A stretch of 7,973 bases of DNA. Source: JBKPNX01 sp046732855. GTDB lineage: Bacteria > Pseudomonadota > Alphaproteobacteria > Geminicoccales > Geminicoccaceae. The notes under the pieces were generated by a model. The model was not told the DNA's origin. It searched no databases and saw only the letters and a list, made by a program, of their open reading frames with translations. The position numbers and the translations under genes were made by a program. The DNA lies in NCBI GenBank assembly GCA_046732855.1, contig JBKPNX010000211.1:1-7973 (forward strand), read 5' to 3'. The stretch's first letter is position 1, and each line of letters starts with the position of its first letter. Positions 6,693 through 7,973 of this stretch are shown here, piece after piece.

Positions 6693-6726
6693 GGACCGAG
6701 TACGTGACTGAGGATCGGCCATTTTT
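6693..6726 (+). terminator. Weak terminator-like hairpin with T-run
   Basis: GG-A-CCGA (6693-6699) can pair with TCGG-CC (6715-6720), leaving a bulged A, and ATTTTT follows at 6721-6726. The stem is short and the loop is 15 bases. It could mark the 3' end of a transcript from the folded region upstream. Confidence 0.25.
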
Positions 6727-6743
6727 AGGTAGGTCTTCAGTTG

Positions 6744-6757
6744 GTCTGATCAGACCC
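6744..6757. promoter_or_regulatory. Perfect 14-bp palindrome, possible operator
   Basis: GGTCTGATCAGACC is a perfect palindrome, the kind of site bound by dimeric regulators such as GntR-family proteins. It lies 18 bases after the T-run at 6722-6726 and upstream of the small phage-like genes. No regulator gene is present in the window. Confidence 0.35.
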
Positions 6758-6813
6758 CCGAGGTCATACCAAGGGACGGAAAGGGCTGGGACTATGCCTT
6801 GAGAATAAAAAGG

Positions 6814-7074
6814 CGTTTTCCACTAAGGGCGATGGAGAAAAATGGATGACGTGACGGAACGCGAACCTTGGATGGCGTAACACAACCGAAGGCATCGGCG
6901 GACAATGCCCGAAATGCGGCTGCAACAAGATGCAACGGCGATACCGTGAACGACCGCCGAAGTGGTTCCGCGGGATCTGGTACTCGAAATGGGATCACTG
7001 CGCCTTCTGCATCGGCGGCGCCACCTATCAGGTATTCCCGCCTGAGTTTGAAACGTTTTCCACGGGAGGCGATG
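6814..7074. repeat. Repeated 21-base block at two gene junctions
   Basis: CGTTTTCCAC, four variable bases, then GGCGATG occurs at 6814-6834 and again at 7054-7074, giving 17 fixed bases. Each copy sits just before a likely start codon, 28 bases before ATG 6842 and 25 bases before ATG 7079. Only these two copies were seen. The second copy includes the GGGAGG ribosome binding site; the first does not. Confidence 0.5.
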
Positions 7075-7082
7075 TCGTATGA
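6842..7082 (+). pseudogene. Small zinc-ribbon protein, broken by one frameshift
   Basis: Frame 6842-6880 starts MDDVTEREPWMA and then hits TAA at 6878. Dropping one T at 6878 continues as NTTEGIGGQCPKCGC in the frame that runs to TGA 7080-7082, giving 79 residues. The restored protein has two Cys pairs, CPKCGC (Cys 22, 25) and HCAFC (Cys 53, 56), separated by a basic, Trp-rich stretch (RYRERPPKWFRGIWYSKW), then YQVFPPEFETFSTGG. This is a zinc-ribbon layout; nucleic-acid binding is inferred. No usable start exists before the first Cys pair in the second frame, so a frameshift is needed. The stop overlaps the next ATG as ATGA, which argues that the frame was once real. Family unknown; phage origin is inferred from the neighbours. 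Confidence 0.5.
7064..7069 (+). promoter_or_regulatory. Ribosome binding site for the gene starting at 7079
   Basis: GGGAGG lies nine bases before ATG 7079, a near-ideal Shine-Dalgarno and spacing, and decides the start of the following broken gene. Confidence 0.6.
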
Positions 7083-7500
7083 CAGACTATCTGACTAGGA
7101 CAGAACTCGCCGACTTGGTCGGCCAGGGCGAAGATGGAGAAACGATGATGGCCGAACAGAACGAAGGCAGCGGCGCTGCATTACAGACGAGAAGGCCATG
7201 GCGCGGTTGCGTAAGCTAATGGGACTCACTCGGCGTGCCCGAGGACTTCGTGACGTTCGAGATCCGCGCGTGTGAGACAGAGCCGCACGAGTTCTACTGG
7301 TCCGCAGGGGTGCTGCCCGCACCGCCACGTGTCCCCGACAAAAGCAGCGAGCCAGCGCAGGACATGAGAAAAATTGCTCACAGCGCTGTGCCGTGACCGC
7401 CCGGATGCCTTCGCGAGCACTAAGTTTTTGACGCCCCTGCTACTCCGTTTCGCGGCCGAGCAAAGAAAGGACCCGCGGCGGTTCTTCGTCGAGCCGCCTT
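7079..7500 (+). pseudogene. Phage-like gene with three single-base frameshifts
   Basis: From ATG 7079 the frame reads MTDYLTRTELADLVGQGEDG and stops at TAA 7217. Three one-base corrections give a continuous protein of about 140 residues. A base missing near 7180 leads into TDEKAMARLRKLMGL in the next frame. An extra C near 7231 returns to GVPEDFVTFEIRACETEPHE and VLPAPPRVPDKSSEPAQDM. An extra A in the A5 run at 7369-7373 leads on to RKLLTALCRDRPDAFASTKF and RFAAEQRKDPRRFFVEPP. Without corrections the middle piece ends at TGA 7394-7396. The product is acidic at the N-terminus and helical later; I do not recognise the family. The 3' end is unclear because the frame runs into the oppositely oriented terminase gene near 7525. 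Confidence 0.45.
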
Positions 7501-7524
7501 TGGCGAGACCTCCCCCGGCCCCCA

Positions 7525-7947
7525 TCAGAATCTCACGACCTTCCCGCCGTACAGCAGATCGGAAGTCTCAGCTTTCCGACCTCGGGGCGTCGGCTCTGTC
7601 TCGTCCAACCGACCAGACTTCCTATCCACCTCAGCCTGGATTGAGATACGCAGTTTCAGGGCCGTGGCCGTCAGGATGGCCGCGAGATCTTTGGCCGCTT
7701 TGATCGCACCGGGGTCCGTGGGATTGGCGGCCAGCAGGCGCAGGTTCGCCCGCTGTGCGATCGCCACTTCGCAAAATTGCTCGAGCAGCTGAAGGCTGCC
7801 CGGCCGGAAGTAGTCCGCGGGCCGGCATTCCACGACCTCACGCCATAGTTTCCTCGCCTCGCGGCTCAGGTATGTAGGCGGCGTCGGGTGCTCCACACCC
7901 GCTCGCCAGATCGCTGCCGACTTTGCTTCAGCACTCGCTCTGGGCAT
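7525..7947 (-). CDS. Phage terminase small subunit, P27-like
   Basis: This 140-residue protein resembles P27-type terminase small subunits, which recognise phage DNA and recruit the large subunit for packaging. The typical opening is present, PPTYLSREARKLWREVVE (about residues 23-40), followed by an alpha-helical central region: LQLLEQFCEVAIAQRANLRL, then KAAKDLAAILTATALKLRIS. The charged C-terminal tail ends LLYGGKVVRF. ATG at 7947-7945 has AGAGG (7960-7956) eight bases upstream. The length fits the family. The large terminase gene, normally just downstream (here below 7525), is absent, and the region there reads as broken + strand genes. It appears intact but orphaned, part of a prophage remnant that may continue to the right. 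Confidence 0.75.
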   Translation of the reverse strand: MPRASAEAKSAAIWRAGVEHPTPPTYLSREARKLWREVVECRPADYFRPGSLQLLEQFCEVAIAQRANLRLLAANPTDPGAIKAAKDLAAILTATALKLRISIQAEVDRKSGRLDETEPTPRGRKAETSDLLYGGKVVRF

Positions 7948-7955
7948 CGAACTTA

Positions 7956-7960
7956 CCTCT
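7956..7960 (-). promoter_or_regulatory. Ribosome binding site of the terminase small subunit gene
   Basis: On the minus strand AGAGG stands eight bases before the ATG at 7947, supporting this start. Only 26 bases of upstream sequence are in the window, so no promoter can be judged. Confidence 0.55.
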
Positions 7961-7973
7961 AGTGCAGCTGGCA

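Larger units (their letters stand above)
6092..6726 (+). other. Gene-poor, densely folded region; possible structured RNA
   Basis: No convincing gene was found here. Instead there is a dense series of inverted repeats: 6092-6100 with 6136-6144 (9 bp) enclosing 6119-6132 (5 bp); 6145-6151 with 6163-6169 (7 bp); 6185-6201 and 6190-6208 (overlapping alternatives); 6253-6260 with 6278-6285 (8 bp); 6286-6304 with 6350-6365 (16 bp plus a 3-base bulge); 6497-6502 with 6523-6528 (6 bp); 6539-6544 with 6554-6559 (6 bp); 6617-6624 with 6636-6643 (8 bp); and 6671-6676 with 6683-6688 (6 bp). Some helices abut exactly (6144/6145 and 6285/6286), as in a folded RNA. The array ends at a weak stem before five T's (6722-6726), which would give a + strand transcript of about 630 bases. 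I recognise no known RNA family and saw no group II domain V. A set of mobile-element ends, or chance pairing in GC-rich DNA, remains possible. Confidence 0.3.
6635..6849 (+). pseudogene. Frame-broken fragment of a small, unrecognised gene
   Basis: Two pieces in different frames look like one former protein. The first, from ATG 6635, contains ALKALTRLGWTEYVTEDRPF and is open to 6802. The second, in the next frame (6733-6849), contains DQTPEVIPRDGKGWDYALR and ends AMEKNG at TGA 6847-6849. A frame change between about 6715 and 6745 would join them. The second stop overlaps the ATG (6842) of the following zinc-ribbon gene by eight bases, which supports it as a real gene end. GKGWDYA recalls phage head-protein segments (GWDYNPG-like), but this is too weak for a name. 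The first piece also overlaps inverted repeats, so it may be noncoding. Confidence 0.3.

Noticed and set aside
6240..6722. A 160-codon minus-strand open frame
   Set aside because: Its composition is rich in Arg, Pro and Ser with no recognisable motif, and it lies across the inverted-repeat region; it looks like a chance open frame in GC-rich DNA.
6868..7098. A 76-codon + strand frame overlapping the zinc-ribbon gene
   Set aside because: It is an out-of-frame shadow with low-complexity Ala, Ser, Arg and Asn content; the overlapping frame has paired Cys motifs and a proper junction with the next gene.
7253..7265. TTCGAGATCC resembling a tRNA T-loop
   Set aside because: No matching acceptor, D or anticodon arms occur nearby, and the bases fit the reading frame of the broken phage-like gene.
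7226..7525. A 99-codon minus-strand frame whose ATG overlaps the terminase stop as TGATG
   Set aside because: The overlap is suggestive, but the protein does not resemble a terminase large subunit or any known phage protein, and the opposite strand gives a more protein-like reading after frame correction. It could be a degraded neighbour, so it is not annotated.

Overview
The window suggests a GC-rich proteobacterium, most likely an alphaproteobacterium. This is judged from the heavy G/C third-position bias of the respiratory genes, from protein motifs, and from a methylotrophy-type gene joined to an oxidase operon. I cannot name the genus. The window falls into two very different parts.

Part one (3-6028, all + strand) is a compact respiratory operon with almost no spacers; several stops and starts overlap as GTGA or ATGA. 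It opens with the 3' end of a periplasmic solute-binding-like protein of the kind that accompanies PQQ methanol/alcohol dehydrogenases (MoxJ/XoxJ-like). Next come a lipoprotein c-type cytochrome (215-757), oxidase subunit II fused to a heme-c domain (762-1787), subunit I (1798-3708), subunit III (3705-4310), a small unknown membrane protein (4321-4695), a CtaG-type assembly factor (4692-5615) and a membrane-anchored cytochrome c (5624-6028). Together these form a caa3-type heme-copper oxidase with its assembly factor and two extra cytochromes. The inferred electron path is PQQ dehydrogenase to cytochrome c to the subunit II heme, CuA, heme a and the heme a3/CuB site. Subunit I keeps every metal ligand and the HPEVY motif, but lacks several residues of the standard proton channels.

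Part two (6029-7973) looks lower in GC, has no intact + strand gene, and looks like accessory DNA. 6029-6840 has no confident gene but holds a dense series of inverted repeats, several of which abut each other. They end near a T-run at 6722-6726, so a structured RNA or a set of mobile-element ends is possible. From about 6640 to 7500, pieces of small + strand genes can be read only by changing frame: a fragment ending at 6849, a zinc-ribbon protein (6842-7082) and a third gene (7079 to about 7500). Their overlapping stop/start pairs suggest a former operon of short phage-like genes that has picked up single-base indels. On the opposite strand, 7525-7947 encodes an intact P27-like phage terminase small subunit with no large subunit visible on its 3' side. 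I read part two as a decayed prophage remnant beside the oxidase operon; sequencing error is a less likely alternative for the frameshifts.
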